DNA of 54,499 nt from JAKFDI01 sp044508835 (GTDB lineage: Bacteria; Pseudomonadota; Gammaproteobacteria; Burkholderiales; Burkholderiaceae_C), in contig JBIQHD010000032.1 of assembly GCA_044508835.1 (NCBI GenBank), positions 1-54,499 of the forward strand, given 5' to 3'. The notes under the pieces are model-generated. The model was not told the origin of the DNA. It searched no databases and saw only the letters and a program-made list of their open reading frames with translations. Shown one piece after another: positions 43,645 to 54,499 of the stretch. A program made the translations under genes and the position numbers. The stretch's first letter is position 1, and each line of letters starts with the position of its first letter.

Positions 43645-44679
43645 TTACTGGGCAGCGACGGCCTTGCCCGAGCCGTCCTTGATGCCGGCCCACTGCTTGC
43701 GCACCATGTCCTTCACGGAGGCGGGAAGCGGCACGTAGTCGAGCTCCGACGACATGGCGTCGCCGTTGGCATAGGCCCACTCGAAGAACTTGAGCGCGGC
43801 CGCACCCTGCGCCGGCTTGTCCTGCACCGCGTGCATCATGATGAAGGTCGCGCCCGTGATCGGCCACGAGTCCTTGCCCGGCTGGTCGGTCAACACCTGG
43901 TAGAAGCTCCTCGCCCAGTCCGCGCCTGCGGCCGCGGCCTTGAACGCCGCCTCTTCCGGCGCCACGAAGTTGCCGGCCTGGTTGCGCATCAGCGCATGCG
44001 ACATCCTGTTCTGCTTGGCGTAGGCGTACTCGACGTAGCCGATGGCGTTCGGCAGGCGCGTCACGTAGGCCGACACGCCCTCGTTGCCCTTGCCGCCGGC
44101 GCCCGTGGGCCAGTTCACGGCCGTGCCTTCGCCGACCTTCGCCTTCCACTCGGCGTTCACCTTCGACAGGTAGTTGGTGAAGATGAAGCTGGTGCCCGAG
44201 CCGTCGGCGCGGCGCACCACGGTGATGGCGGCGTCCGGCAGCGGCACGCCGGGGTTCAGCGCGGCGAGGGCCGCGTCGTTCCACTTGGTGATCTTGCCGA
44301 GGTAGATGTCGCCGAGCAGTTCGCCCGTCAGCTTCAGCTGGCCGGGCGCGACGCCCTTGATGTTGACCACCGGCACCACGCCGCCGATGACAGTCGGGAA
44401 CTGCAGCAGGCCGTCCTTGGCGAGGTCTTCGTCCTTGAGCGGCGCGTCGGAGGCGCCGAAGTCGACGGTCTTGGCCTTGATCTGGCGGATGCCCGCGCCC
44501 GAGCCCACCGACTGGTAGTTGATCCGGGCGCCGGTCGCCTTGTGGTAGGCATCGGCCCACTTGGCGTAGACCGGCGCCGGGAACGAGGCGCCCGCACCGG
44601 TCACGTCCTGCGCGAACGAAGCGGCGGCGAAGGCCGCGAGCCCGAGGGCCACCGCACCGGATTTCCAATGAATCGACAT
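43645..44679 (-). CDS. pstS: Phosphate ABC transporter substrate-binding protein PstS
   Basis: The 344-residue precursor has a signal peptide (MSIHWKSGAVALGLAAFAAASFA, cleavage before QDVTGAGASFPAPVY). The phosphate-binding fold follows, with VNYQSVGSGAG-like INYQSVGSGAGI, TVDFGASDAPL and RADGSGTSFIF. It delivers phosphate to PstCA. The ATG at 44679 lies about 36 bases after the predicted transcription start and follows AAAGGGTG. A Pho box and -10 element precede it. Confidence 0.97.
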   Translation of the reverse strand: MSIHWKSGAVALGLAAFAAASFAQDVTGAGASFPAPVYAKWADAYHKATGARINYQSVGSGAGIRQIKAKTVDFGASDAPLKDEDLAKDGLLQFPTVIGGVVPVVNIKGVAPGQLKLTGELLGDIYLGKITKWNDAALAALNPGVPLPDAAITVVRRADGSGTSFIFTNYLSKVNAEWKAKVGEGTAVNWPTGAGGKGNEGVSAYVTRLPNAIGYVEYAYAKQNRMSHALMRNQAGNFVAPEEAAFKAAAAGADWARSFYQVLTDQPGKDSWPITGATFIMMHAVQDKPAQGAAALKFFEWAYANGDAMSSELDYVPLPASVKDMVRKQWAGIKDGSGKAVAAQ

Positions 44680-44721
44680 GTTCACCCTTTCGTGTTGCAC
44701 GCCCTCTGGGGCCGTGGGTGA

Positions 44722-44727
44722 ACTGTA
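44722..44727 (-). promoter_or_regulatory. pstS -10 element
   Basis: TACAGT on the minus strand, ten bases after the Pho box, the usual spacing for PhoB-activated promoters, which lack a -35 hexamer. Confidence 0.6.
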
Positions 44728-44737
44728 GGAAGCGGGT

Positions 44738-44755
44738 ATGACACCCGCATGACAG
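44738..44755 (-). promoter_or_regulatory. Pho box of the pst-pho operon
   Basis: On the minus strand, CTGTCAT (44755-44749) and GTGTCAT (44744-44738) are 7-bp repeats four bases apart, matching the PhoB consensus at 13 of 14 positions. It stands ten bases upstream of the pstS -10 element. Confidence 0.85.
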
Positions 44756-44816
44756 CGCATGTCCCGCAGGCGAGCCGATGCGATGCGCCCGGCTTCGTCA
44801 TGAAGCGCCCATGCAA

Positions 44817-44834
44817 CCGTCACATGACGGTCAC
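44817..44834 (+). promoter_or_regulatory. Second Pho-box-like direct repeat, reversed orientation
   Basis: On the plus strand CCGTCAC and CGGTCAC are four bases apart, part of an 11-bp direct repeat (GTCACATG twice). Fit to the consensus is 11 of 14. It points toward the 3' end of glmM, away from pstS, and lies about 60 bases upstream of the first box. Confidence 0.4.
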
Positions 44835-44848
44835 ATGGCGCCAGGCCG

Positions 44849-46180
44849 TCAGCCCTGCAGGGTGGCGGCCAGCCGCTCGGCGCAGCTGCGGGCCAGCGTG
44901 GCGTCCTGCGCTTCCACCATCACGCGCACCAGCGGCTCGGTGCCGGAGGGACGGATGAGCAACCGGCCGGTGTCCGCCAGCTCGCGCGCCACCACGGCCT
45001 GCATGTCCGCCAGGCGCGGGTTGGCCCTCCAGTCCTGGCCCGGCTGAAGCCGCACGTTGACGAGCACCTGCGGATACAGCGTCACGCCGGCCAGCAGCTC
45101 GGGCAGCGACTTCCCGCTGCGCATCACCGCCTGCAGCACCTGCAGCGCGCTGACGATGCCGTCGCCGGTGGTGTGGCGGTCGAGCGCCAGCAGGTGGCCG
45201 GAGCCTTCGCCGCCGAGCAGCCAGCCGCGCGCCGACAGCTCCTCCAGCACGTAGCGGTCGCCGACCTTGGCGCGCACGAACTCGACGCCGCGCTGCTTCA
45301 GCGCCACCTCGACGGCAAGGTTGGTCATCAGCGTGCCGACCGCCCCCGGCACCGCCTGCCCCTGCGCCAACCGGTCGCACACCATCACGTACAGCAGCTC
45401 GTCGCCGTTGTAGAGCCGCCCGGCGGCGTCGACGATCTGCAGCCGGTCGGCATCGCCGTCCAGTGCCACGCCGTAGTCGGCGCCGTGCTCGGCCACGGCA
45501 CGGATGAGGGCCGCCGGCTGGGTGGCGCCGAAGCCGGCGTTGATGTTCAGCCCGTCGGGCGAGCAGCCGATGGGCACCACGTCGGCGCCGAGCTCGTGGA
45601 ACACGTGCGGCGCCACGTTGTAGGCCGCGCCATGGGCCGCGTCGACCACGATCTTCAGCCCCTTGAGCGAGAGGTCGTTGCCGAAGGTGCTCTTGCAGAA
45701 CTCGGTGTAGCGGCCGTCGGCGTCCTCGAGCCGGCGCGCCTTGCCGAGCTTGGCCGAATCGACCCACTGCGGCTCGCGCGCGAGCGCCTGCTCGACGGCG
45801 GCTTCCCAGGCGTCGGGCAGCTTCTCGCCCTGCGCGGAGAAGAACTTGATGCCGTTGTCGCCGAACGGGTTGTGCGAGGCGCTGATCACCACGCCGAGCG
45901 CGAGGCGCAGCGCGCGCGTGAGGTAGGCCACGCCCGGCGTGGGCAGCGGGCCGGTGAGCAGCACGTCGACGCCCGCCGAGGCGAAGCCCGCCTCGAGCGC
46001 GGATTCGAGCATGTAGCCCGAGATGCGGGTGTCCTTGCCGATGAGCACCGTGGGCCGCGGCTCGCCGGCCATCAGCACCTGGCCGACGGCGTGGCCCAGG
46101 CGCAGCATGAAGTCGGGCGTGATCGGGGCCTGGCCGACCGTGCCGCGGATGCCGTCGGTGCCGAAATAGGTTCTGCTCAT
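44849..46180 (-). CDS. glmM: Phosphoglucosamine mutase
   Basis: The 443-residue enzyme converts glucosamine-6-phosphate to glucosamine-1-phosphate for UDP-GlcNAc, needed for peptidoglycan and lipopolysaccharide. The catalytic serine is Ser102 in VISASHNPFGDNGIKFF; the metal loop is DGDADR and the C-terminal phosphate loop RPSGTEPLVRV. The ATG at 46180 is 68 bases after the folP stop. The ftsH-folP-glmM order is widely conserved. Confidence 0.98.
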   Translation of the reverse strand: MSRTYFGTDGIRGTVGQAPITPDFMLRLGHAVGQVLMAGEPRPTVLIGKDTRISGYMLESALEAGFASAGVDVLLTGPLPTPGVAYLTRALRLALGVVISASHNPFGDNGIKFFSAQGEKLPDAWEAAVEQALAREPQWVDSAKLGKARRLEDADGRYTEFCKSTFGNDLSLKGLKIVVDAAHGAAYNVAPHVFHELGADVVPIGCSPDGLNINAGFGATQPAALIRAVAEHGADYGVALDGDADRLQIVDAAGRLYNGDELLYVMVCDRLAQGQAVPGAVGTLMTNLAVEVALKQRGVEFVRAKVGDRYVLEELSARGWLLGGEGSGHLLALDRHTTGDGIVSALQVLQAVMRSGKSLPELLAGVTLYPQVLVNVRLQPGQDWRANPRLADMQAVVARELADTGRLLIRPSGTEPLVRVMVEAQDATLARSCAERLAATLQG

Positions 46181-46248
46181 CGTGTCATGGGAGGTGAATG
46201 GCCGGCTCGTGCCGGAAAGCCTGCGCGATTGTCGGCAGCCGCGGGTGG

Positions 46249-47076
46249 CTACATCAGGCCGGCGGCGCGCCAGACCTTGATCGCGTCGACTGTTTCCGCC
46301 ACATCGTGCACACGCACGACGTGCGCGCCGCGTTGCAGGGCGGCGAGCGCGGCAGCCACGCTGGCCGACACCCGCTGCGCGGGCGGGCGGCCGGTGATGC
46401 TACCGAGCGTGGACTTGCGCGACCAGCCGGCGAGCAGGGGGTAGCCGAGCGCGGCGAGCTCGCCCTGGCGCCTCAGCAGTTCGAGGTTGTGCGCGGGCGT
46501 CTTGCCGAAGCCGATGCCGGGGTCGAGCACGATGCGCTCGGCCGCGATGCCCCGCTGCCGCAGGGCTTCGGCACGCGCACCGAGAAACGCGGCGACCTCC
46601 CCCAGCACGTCGTCGTAGTGGGGCTCCTTCTGCATCGACGCCGGCTCGCCCTGCATGTGCATCAGGCACACGCCGCAGGCCGCATGGGCGGCCACCGCGT
46701 CGAGCGCGCCCGGCGCCCGAAGCGCACCGATGTCGTTGACGATGTCCGCCCCGCGGTCGAGGCAGGCCTGCATCACCTGCGGCTTGACCGTGTCGATGGA
46801 CACCGGCACCCCGAGCCGCAGCGCCCCGTCCAGCACCGGCAGCACGCGCCGCAGCTCCTCCTCCACGCTGACCGCGGCGGCGCCGGGGCGGCTCGACTCG
46901 CCGCCGATGTCGAGGATGTCGGCGCCCTCGGCCAGCAGGCGCTCGGCGTGCGCCAGCGCCGCCGCGGCCGTGCCGTGGCGCCCGCCGTCGGAGAACGAAT
47001 CCGGCGTGACGTTGACGATGCCCATCACGCGCGGGCGCGAGAGGTCGATTCGGAAGCGGGTGGTCTGCCAGAACAT
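46249..47076 (-). CDS. folP: Dihydropteroate synthase
   Basis: The 275-residue enzyme joins para-aminobenzoate to the pterin precursor of folate and is the sulfonamide target. Motifs are RVMGIVNVTPDSFSDGG, DILDIGGESSRPGA and DPGIGFGKTPAHNLELL. The ATG at 47076 lies 24 bases after the ftsH terminator; a longer upstream frame overlaps ftsH and is not needed. Confidence 0.97.
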   Translation of the reverse strand: MFWQTTRFRIDLSRPRVMGIVNVTPDSFSDGGRHGTAAAALAHAERLLAEGADILDIGGESSRPGAAAVSVEEELRRVLPVLDGALRLGVPVSIDTVKPQVMQACLDRGADIVNDIGALRAPGALDAVAAHAACGVCLMHMQGEPASMQKEPHYDDVLGEVAAFLGARAEALRQRGIAAERIVLDPGIGFGKTPAHNLELLRRQGELAALGYPLLAGWSRKSTLGSITGRPPAQRVSASVAAALAALQRGAHVVRVHDVAETVDAIKVWRAAGLM

Positions 47077-47100
47077 GCGTCGTCCGGTGCGGAGCCAATG

Positions 47101-47120
47101 AAAACGGGGCCGAAGCCCCG
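47101..47120 (-). terminator. Rho-independent terminator after ftsH with UUCG loop
   Basis: On the minus strand CGGGGC and GCCCCG enclose TTCG, an exceptionally stable tetraloop, followed by TTTT. It lies 23 bases after the ftsH stop. folP expression must come from read-through or a separate promoter. Confidence 0.8.
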
Positions 47121-47143
47121 TGAAAGAACAGCCTGGCGCAGCC

Positions 47144-49045
47144 TCAGGCGGCAGCCGGCGCTTCGTCGGTGGACACCGGCGCCGTCGGGCCGCTGGGCTT
47201 GTTGCCACTGGGCGTCCAGTCCTTGGGCGGGCGCGGCGGCTTGCCGTTCATGATGTCGTCGATCTGGTCCGAGTCGATGGTTTCCCACTCGAGCAGGGCC
47301 TGCGCCATCGCGTGCATCTTGTCCTTGTTGTCCTCGATGAGCTTGCGGGCGATGTGGTACTGCTCGTCGATGATGCGGCGGATCACGGCGTCGACCTTCT
47401 GCATCGTCTGCTCGGAGACGTTCACGTGCTTGGTGACCGAGCGGCCGAGGAAGACCTCGCCCTCGTTCTCGGCGTAGACCATCGGGCCCAGCTCGTCGGT
47501 CATGCCGTAGCGCATGACCATGTCGCGGGCGATCTGCGTGGCACGCTCGAAGTCGTTGCTGGCGCCGGTGGTCATCTGGTTCATGAACACCTCTTCCGCG
47601 ATGCGCCCGCCGAACAGCACCGAGATCGTGCTGAGCATGCGCTCCTTGTCGAGGCTGTAGCGGTCGTGCTCGGGCAGCTGCATGGTCACGCCCAGCGCCC
47701 GCCCGCGCGGGATCACCGTGACCTTGTGCACCGGATCGGTCTTGGGCAGCAGCCGCGCGACCAGCGCATGGCCCGACTCGTGGTAGGCCGTGTTCTTGCG
47801 CTCCTCCTCGGGCATGACCATGGACTTGCGCTCGGGGCCCATCATGATCTTGTCCTTGGCGCGCTCGAAGTCGATCATCTCGACCACGCGGCCGCTGCGG
47901 CGCGCGGCGAAGAGCGCCGCCTCGTTCACGAGGTTGGCCAGGTCGGCGCCCGAGAAGCCCGGCGTGCCGCGCGCCAGGATGTCGGCGCGGATGTCGCTGC
48001 CCACCGGCACCTTGCGCATGTGCACGTTGAGGATCTGCTCGCGGCCGCGCACGTCGGGCAGCGTGACGTAGACCTGGCGGTCGAAGCGGCCGGGGCGCAG
48101 CAGCGCCGGGTCGAGGATGTCGGGCCGGTTGGTGGCCGCCATCACGATGACGCCGGTGTTGGTCTCGAAGCCGTCCATCTCGACCAGCATCTGGTTGAGC
48201 GTCTGCTCGCGCTCGTCGTTGCCGCCGCCCAGGCCCGCGCCGCGGTGGCGGCCGACGGCGTCGATCTCGTCGACGAAGATGATGCAGGGCGCGCTCTTCT
48301 TGGCCTGCTCGAACATGTCGCGCACGCGGGCCGCGCCCACGCCGACGAACATCTCGACGAAGTCGGAGCCGGAGATGCTGAAGAACGGCACCTTCGCCTC
48401 GCCGGCGATGGCCTTGGCCAGCAGCGTCTTGCCGGTGCCCGGGGGGCCAACCAGCAGCACGCCGCGCGGGATGCGCCCGCCCAGCTTCTGGAACTTCTGC
48501 GGGTCCTTCAGGAAGTCGACGAGCTCCTTGACCTCTTCCTTGGCCTCGTCGCAGCCGGCCACGTCGGCGAAGGTGGTGGAGTTGTTGGCCTCGTCGAGCA
48601 TGCGCGCCTTCGACTTGCCGAAGCTGAAGGCGCCGCCCTTGCCGCCGCCCTGCATCTGCCGCATGAAGTAGATCCACACGCCGATCAGCAGCAGCATCGG
48701 GCCCCAGGAGACCAGGATGCTCATCAGGATGGACGGCTCCTCGCGCGGCTTGACGTCGAAGGTGACGTTGTTGTCGATGAGGTCGCCGATCAGGCCGCGG
48801 TCCAGCGTGGTGGCGGTGGTGCGCAGTTCCTTGCCGTCGCTCGTGCGCGCCCGGATCTCGGTGCCGCCGGGGCCTTCCTGGAGCTGCACGCTCTTGATGC
48901 GGTCGCGCCGCACTTCCTCGAGGAAGTCGGAGTAGCCGATCTCGTTGGTCCGCACGCCGCCGCGCTCGAACTGCTTGAAGACGGTGAACAGCACCACTGC
49001 GATCACCATCCAGACGGCGATCTTCGAGAACCATTGATTGTTCAC
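47144..49045 (-). CDS. ftsH: ATP-dependent zinc metalloprotease FtsH
   Basis: The 633-residue membrane protease removes misassembled membrane proteins and short-lived regulators such as LpxC and sigma-32. It has two N-terminal membrane helices (about 6-24 and 106-127), an AAA domain with Walker A GPPGTGKT (200-207), and a protease domain with the HESGH zinc motif (near 424). The start is the GTG at 49045, preceded by AAGGAG at five bases. The gene follows rlmE as in E. coli. Confidence 0.97.
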   Translation of the reverse strand: MNNQWFSKIAVWMVIAVVLFTVFKQFERGGVRTNEIGYSDFLEEVRRDRIKSVQLQEGPGGTEIRARTSDGKELRTTATTLDRGLIGDLIDNNVTFDVKPREEPSILMSILVSWGPMLLLIGVWIYFMRQMQGGGKGGAFSFGKSKARMLDEANNSTTFADVAGCDEAKEEVKELVDFLKDPQKFQKLGGRIPRGVLLVGPPGTGKTLLAKAIAGEAKVPFFSISGSDFVEMFVGVGAARVRDMFEQAKKSAPCIIFVDEIDAVGRHRGAGLGGGNDEREQTLNQMLVEMDGFETNTGVIVMAATNRPDILDPALLRPGRFDRQVYVTLPDVRGREQILNVHMRKVPVGSDIRADILARGTPGFSGADLANLVNEAALFAARRSGRVVEMIDFERAKDKIMMGPERKSMVMPEEERKNTAYHESGHALVARLLPKTDPVHKVTVIPRGRALGVTMQLPEHDRYSLDKERMLSTISVLFGGRIAEEVFMNQMTTGASNDFERATQIARDMVMRYGMTDELGPMVYAENEGEVFLGRSVTKHVNVSEQTMQKVDAVIRRIIDEQYHIARKLIEDNKDKMHAMAQALLEWETIDSDQIDDIMNGKPPRPPKDWTPSGNKPSGPTAPVSTDEAPAAA

Positions 49046-49173
49046 CGCGGCTCCTTTTCCGGGGTCAAAACACATGGGCCGGCCAGACAGCCCGACCATC
49101 CGCCGCATATGGGCCCGATTTTATGCGACGCAAGCCCGGCAATCCCTTGGATTGGCCCGGCTTTTGCGGGGAA

Positions 49174-49860
49174 TCAGGCCGTCTGGAGCGGCCGCGCCGA
49201 CGCCGGGTTCTTCGGACCGATGCCGACCAGAAAGGTTTCGGCCGATTTGTCGCGCGAAGCCTTCGGCTTGATCGGCTTCACGATCCGGAAGTGCTCCTTG
49301 AACAGTTTCACGAGCTGGCTGTGGCCGCTTCCGTGGAAAACCTTGCACACCAGCGCTCCCTCCCCCCCCAGGTGGCGGCCGGCGAATTCCACGGCCAGCT
49401 CCACGAGATGGGCGATGCGCGCCGCATCGGAGCTCGCCACGCCCGACAGGTTGGGCGCCATGTCGGAGACCACCACATCCACCGCCCGCCCCGCGACGAG
49501 CGCCTCGAGCTCGGCCAGCACGGCCTCCTCGCGGAAGTCGCCCTGGATGAAGGTGACGCCCTCGATGGGCTCGAAGTCGAGGATGTCGAGCGCGATGATG
49601 GTGCCGTCGAGCGCCCCGGCGCCGGCGCCCTTCGGCGCGAACTTGCGCCGCACGTACTGGCTCCAGGCGCCGGGCGCGGCGCCGAGGTCGACCACCAGCT
49701 GGCCGGGCCGCAGCAGCTTCAGCTCCTCGTCGATCTCCTTGAGCTTGTAGGCCGCCCGGGCGCGGTAGCCCTCGCGCTGCGCCAGCTTCACGTACGGGTC
49801 ATTGATGTGGTCGTGCAGCCACGCCTTGTTGACCTTCTTGCTCTTCGTGCGCGTCTTCAT
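49174..49860 (-). CDS. rlmE: 23S rRNA (uridine-2'-O)-methyltransferase RlmE
   Basis: The 228-residue enzyme (RrmJ/FtsJ) methylates U2552 of 23S rRNA in late 50S assembly. The SAM site is VVDLGAAPGAWSQYV, with DMAPNLSGV and KVFHGSGHSQL. The ATG at 49860 is 19 bases from the divergent yhbY start. ftsH follows 128 bases downstream. Confidence 0.96.
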   Translation of the reverse strand: MKTRTKSKKVNKAWLHDHINDPYVKLAQREGYRARAAYKLKEIDEELKLLRPGQLVVDLGAAPGAWSQYVRRKFAPKGAGAGALDGTIIALDILDFEPIEGVTFIQGDFREEAVLAELEALVAGRAVDVVVSDMAPNLSGVASSDAARIAHLVELAVEFAGRHLGGEGALVCKVFHGSGHSQLVKLFKEHFRIVKPIKPKASRDKSAETFLVGIGPKNPASARPLQTA

Positions 49861-49867
49861 GCCAAGG

Positions 49868-49873
49868 GATAAT
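49868..49873 (+). promoter_or_regulatory. yhbY -10 element next to the start codon
   Basis: GATAAT lies six bases before the yhbY ATG, so transcription would begin at or next to the A of the start codon. That suggests a leaderless message. Confidence 0.5.
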
Positions 49874-49879
49874 ACGGGG

Positions 49880-50353
49880 ATGCCTGCCATCCAACTCACG
49901 CCTGCCGAGCGCAAGGAAAAACGCGCCGACGCCCATCACCTCGACCCGGTGGTGCTCATCGGCGGCGAGGGCCTGACGCCCGCCGTGGCGAAGGAAATCG
50001 ACGCCGCGCTCGACGCCCACGGCCTCATCAAGGTGCGCGTGTTCTCGGACGAGCGGGCGACCCGCGAGGCGATCCTCGCCACGCTCGCGGATCAGCTGAA
50101 CGCCGCGCCGATCCAGCACATCGGCAAGCTGCTGGTGCTGTGGCGCCCGGTGCCCGAGAAGGCGCGGGCCGAACGCGACGACCGCATGCCCGGGCCGCGG
50201 ATCGTGAAGATCCTCAAGTTCTCCAAGAGCGGCAACCATCGTCCGCAGGTGAAGAAGGTGAAGGTGCTGGGCAACCAGCGGCTCGCCGCCGGCGGCGAGC
50301 TCAAGCGCGCCAGGCGCCGCGCCACGAGCGTGAAGAAGCGCGCCGCCGATTGA
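49880..50353 (+). CDS. yhbY: YhbY-family CRM-domain RNA-binding protein with basic tail
   Basis: The first 95 or so of 157 residues form the CRM domain (LTPAERKEKRADAHHLDPVVLIGGEGLTPAVAKEIDAAL, then IQHIGKLLVLWRPVPE). It binds precursors of the large ribosomal subunit. The E. coli protein ends about there (97 residues); the extra 60 residues are rich in Lys and Arg. It is divergent from rlmE, another 50S assembly factor. The ATG at 49880 is preceded by a GATAAT and no proper ribosome binding site. Confidence 0.92.
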   Translation: MPAIQLTPAERKEKRADAHHLDPVVLIGGEGLTPAVAKEIDAALDAHGLIKVRVFSDERATREAILATLADQLNAAPIQHIGKLLVLWRPVPEKARAERDDRMPGPRIVKILKFSKSGNHRPQVKKVKVLGNQRLAAGGELKRARRRATSVKKRAAD

Positions 50354-50354
50354 G

Positions 50355-50744
50355 TCAGCGGCGCGTCAGCCGCCAGGCGAGCGCCAGCACCACCAGGCCC
50401 TTGATGCCGAAGAGCACGCTCGACGCGGCATGCAGCGCGCCGAACGACCAGCCGCCCTGCCCCGCGCGCGCCGCCGCCATCATCGGCTGGATGCCGAAGT
50501 AGCCGGCCACGGTGCAGAACAGCGCGGCGAACACCAGCGCCAGCTCGGCGCTGAACAGCGAGCCGGTGCCGGCGTGCGCGCGGCGCTCGGCCTCGTGCCG
50601 CAGGGGCAGGAAGAGCAGCGCGCACATCGCCAGGCTCAGGTAGGCCTCGCTGGCGAACAGCCGCCCGGCGATGCGCCCCGCGATCTCGGGCACGGTCAGG
50701 GCGAAGCCGGCGGGTGCGGCGAGCAGCCCGATGCACAGCATCAC
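50355..50744 (-). CDS. DUF4149 family membrane protein
   Basis: The product has four hydrophobic segments and the DUF4149 features PEIAGRIAGRLFASEAYLSLA and GYFGIQPMMAAARAGQGGWSFGALHAASS. Function is unknown. A GTG at 50744 (129 residues) or the adjacent ATG gives only part of the first helix. In the same frame a CTG at 50792, with GAGG eight bases upstream, would add RAARFAALLAGLWAG and complete it (145 residues). It lies next to greA, separated from yhbY by one base. Confidence 0.8.
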   Translation of the reverse strand: MMLCIGLLAAPAGFALTVPEIAGRIAGRLFASEAYLSLAMCALLFLPLRHEAERRAHAGTGSLFSAELALVFAALFCTVAGYFGIQPMMAAARAGQGGWSFGALHAASSVLFGIKGLVVLALAWRLTRR

Positions 50745-50802
50745 GCCGGCCCAGAGGCCCGCGAGCAGCGCCGCGAAGCGCGCCGCGCGCAGGGGCGGCG
50801 CC

Positions 50803-51279
50803 TCAGACGTAGCGCACCTCGACGATCTCGTAGCTCTTCACGCCGCCGGGCGCCTGCACGTCGGCCACGTCCCCGGCCTCCTTGCCGATGAGCGCGCGCG
50901 CGATGGGCGAGCTGATCGAGATCAGCCCGTGCTTCAGGTCGGCCTCGTCGTCGCCGACGATCTGGTAGGTGACCTGCGCCCCGCTCGACTCCTCTTCGAG
51001 GTCGACGGTCGAGCCGAACACGACCTTGCCGCCGGCATCCAGCTCCGCTGGGTCGATCACCTGGGCGGCGGCGAGCTTGCCTTCGATCTCGAGGATGCGG
51101 CCTTCGATGAAGCCCTGCTTGTCCTTGGCGGCCTCGTACTCGGCGTTCTCCGACAGGTCGCCCTGCGCACGCGCCTCGGCGATCGCCTGGATCACCGCAT
51201 GGCGTTCGACCGATTTCAGGCGCTGCAGCTCGTCCTTGAGCTTCTCCGCGCCCTTCTTGGTGAGAGGAATCGTGGCCAT
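50803..51279 (-). CDS. greA: Transcription elongation factor GreA
   Basis: The 158-residue factor rescues backtracked RNA polymerase by stimulating transcript cleavage. The N-terminal coiled coil contains the acidic tip GDLSENAEYEAAKDKQ; the C-terminal FKBP-like domain ends in GGVKSYEIVEVRYV. The ATG at 51279 follows a short leader after the carB terminator. It is commonly linked to carB in Betaproteobacteria. Confidence 0.97.
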   Translation of the reverse strand: MATIPLTKKGAEKLKDELQRLKSVERHAVIQAIAEARAQGDLSENAEYEAAKDKQGFIEGRILEIEGKLAAAQVIDPAELDAGGKVVFGSTVDLEEESSGAQVTYQIVGDDEADLKHGLISISSPIARALIGKEAGDVADVQAPGGVKSYEIVEVRYV

Positions 51280-51296
51280 ATCAAAAACCCTGGGGC

Positions 51297-51332
51297 AAAA
51301 ATGACGCCGCCGCCAGATGACCGGCGGCGGCG
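51297..51332 (-). terminator. Terminator between carB and greA
   Basis: On the minus strand CGCCGCCGCC and GGCGGCGGCG form a 10-bp stem with an 8-base loop, then TCATTTTT. It follows the carB stop by about 27 bases, so greA probably depends partly on its own promoter. Confidence 0.7.
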
Positions 51333-51359
51333 GTGGATGAAAAGGTCCGGCAGTTTAGA

Positions 51360-54499
<3,140 letters not shown>

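Overview
The window is a GC-rich stretch of chromosome from a betaproteobacterium. It most resembles Burkholderiales of the Comamonadaceae/Sphaerotilaceae type. The evidence is the rpsF-priB-rpsR-rplI-dnaB block, the dnaX-ybaB-recR operon next to the 4.5S RNA gene, the type B L31 protein, the pstSCAB-phoU-phoBR order, and families of GC-rich intergenic palindromes. The genus is my inference; no 16S rRNA gene or other species marker is present. Almost everything is core chromosome: I see no prophage, insertion sequence, CRISPR array, integrase, toxin-antitoxin pair or tRNA.

Layout. 1-2.0 kb: the 3' end of dnaK, then dnaJ. 2.1-3.3 kb: a PA0069-type radical SAM gene whose start lies inside a near-consensus LexA (SOS) box. 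3.3-13.9 kb: a phenylacetate catabolic operon on the minus strand, in transcription order paaG-paaI-paaK-paaA-paaB-paaC-paaD-paaE-paaR(TetR)-livK-like-paaZ. It reads from a promoter overlapped by a perfect 20-bp TetR-type operator. 14.1-19.1 kb: a SulP anion transporter, dnaB and the rpsF-priB-rpsR-rplI operon. 19.2-23.5 kb: an RND efflux pump and its adaptor. 23.6-27.3 kb: rnhA, a methyltransferase, gloB and an MltD-like lipoprotein. 27.3-31.5 kb: recR-ybaB-dnaX, a PurM-like gene and ffs. 31.5-36.3 kb: a small secreted protein, a pseudokinase-HDOD protein, trxA, rho and rpmE2. 36.3-44.8 kb: a membrane glycosyltransferase-like protein, then phoR-phoB-phoU-pstB-pstA-pstC-pstS behind a clear Pho box. 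44.8-54.5 kb: glmM, folP, ftsH, rlmE, yhbY, a DUF4149 protein, greA and a truncated carB.

How the genes work together. PaaK activates phenylacetate to its CoA thioester, PaaABCDE makes the ring epoxide, PaaG isomerises it to the oxepin and PaaZ opens and oxidises that ring. PaaI salvages CoA from dead-end thioesters, and PaaR should repress the operon from inside it. The beta-oxidation steps (paaF, paaH, paaJ) are not in the window. PstSCAB, PhoU and PhoBR form a complete phosphate uptake and sensing unit.

Most interesting signals. (1) A composite GC-rich palindrome lies inside paaD and must be translated if the only conventional start upstream of the conserved domain is used. (2) The LexA box sits over the start of the radical SAM gene. 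(3) A second Pho-box-like repeat in the glmM-pstS gap points away from pstS. (4) A pseudokinase is fused to an HDOD domain. (5) A PurM homologue has an altered ATP-site motif. (6) The rho leader carries a long hairpin. I found no convincing wholly new multi-gene system.
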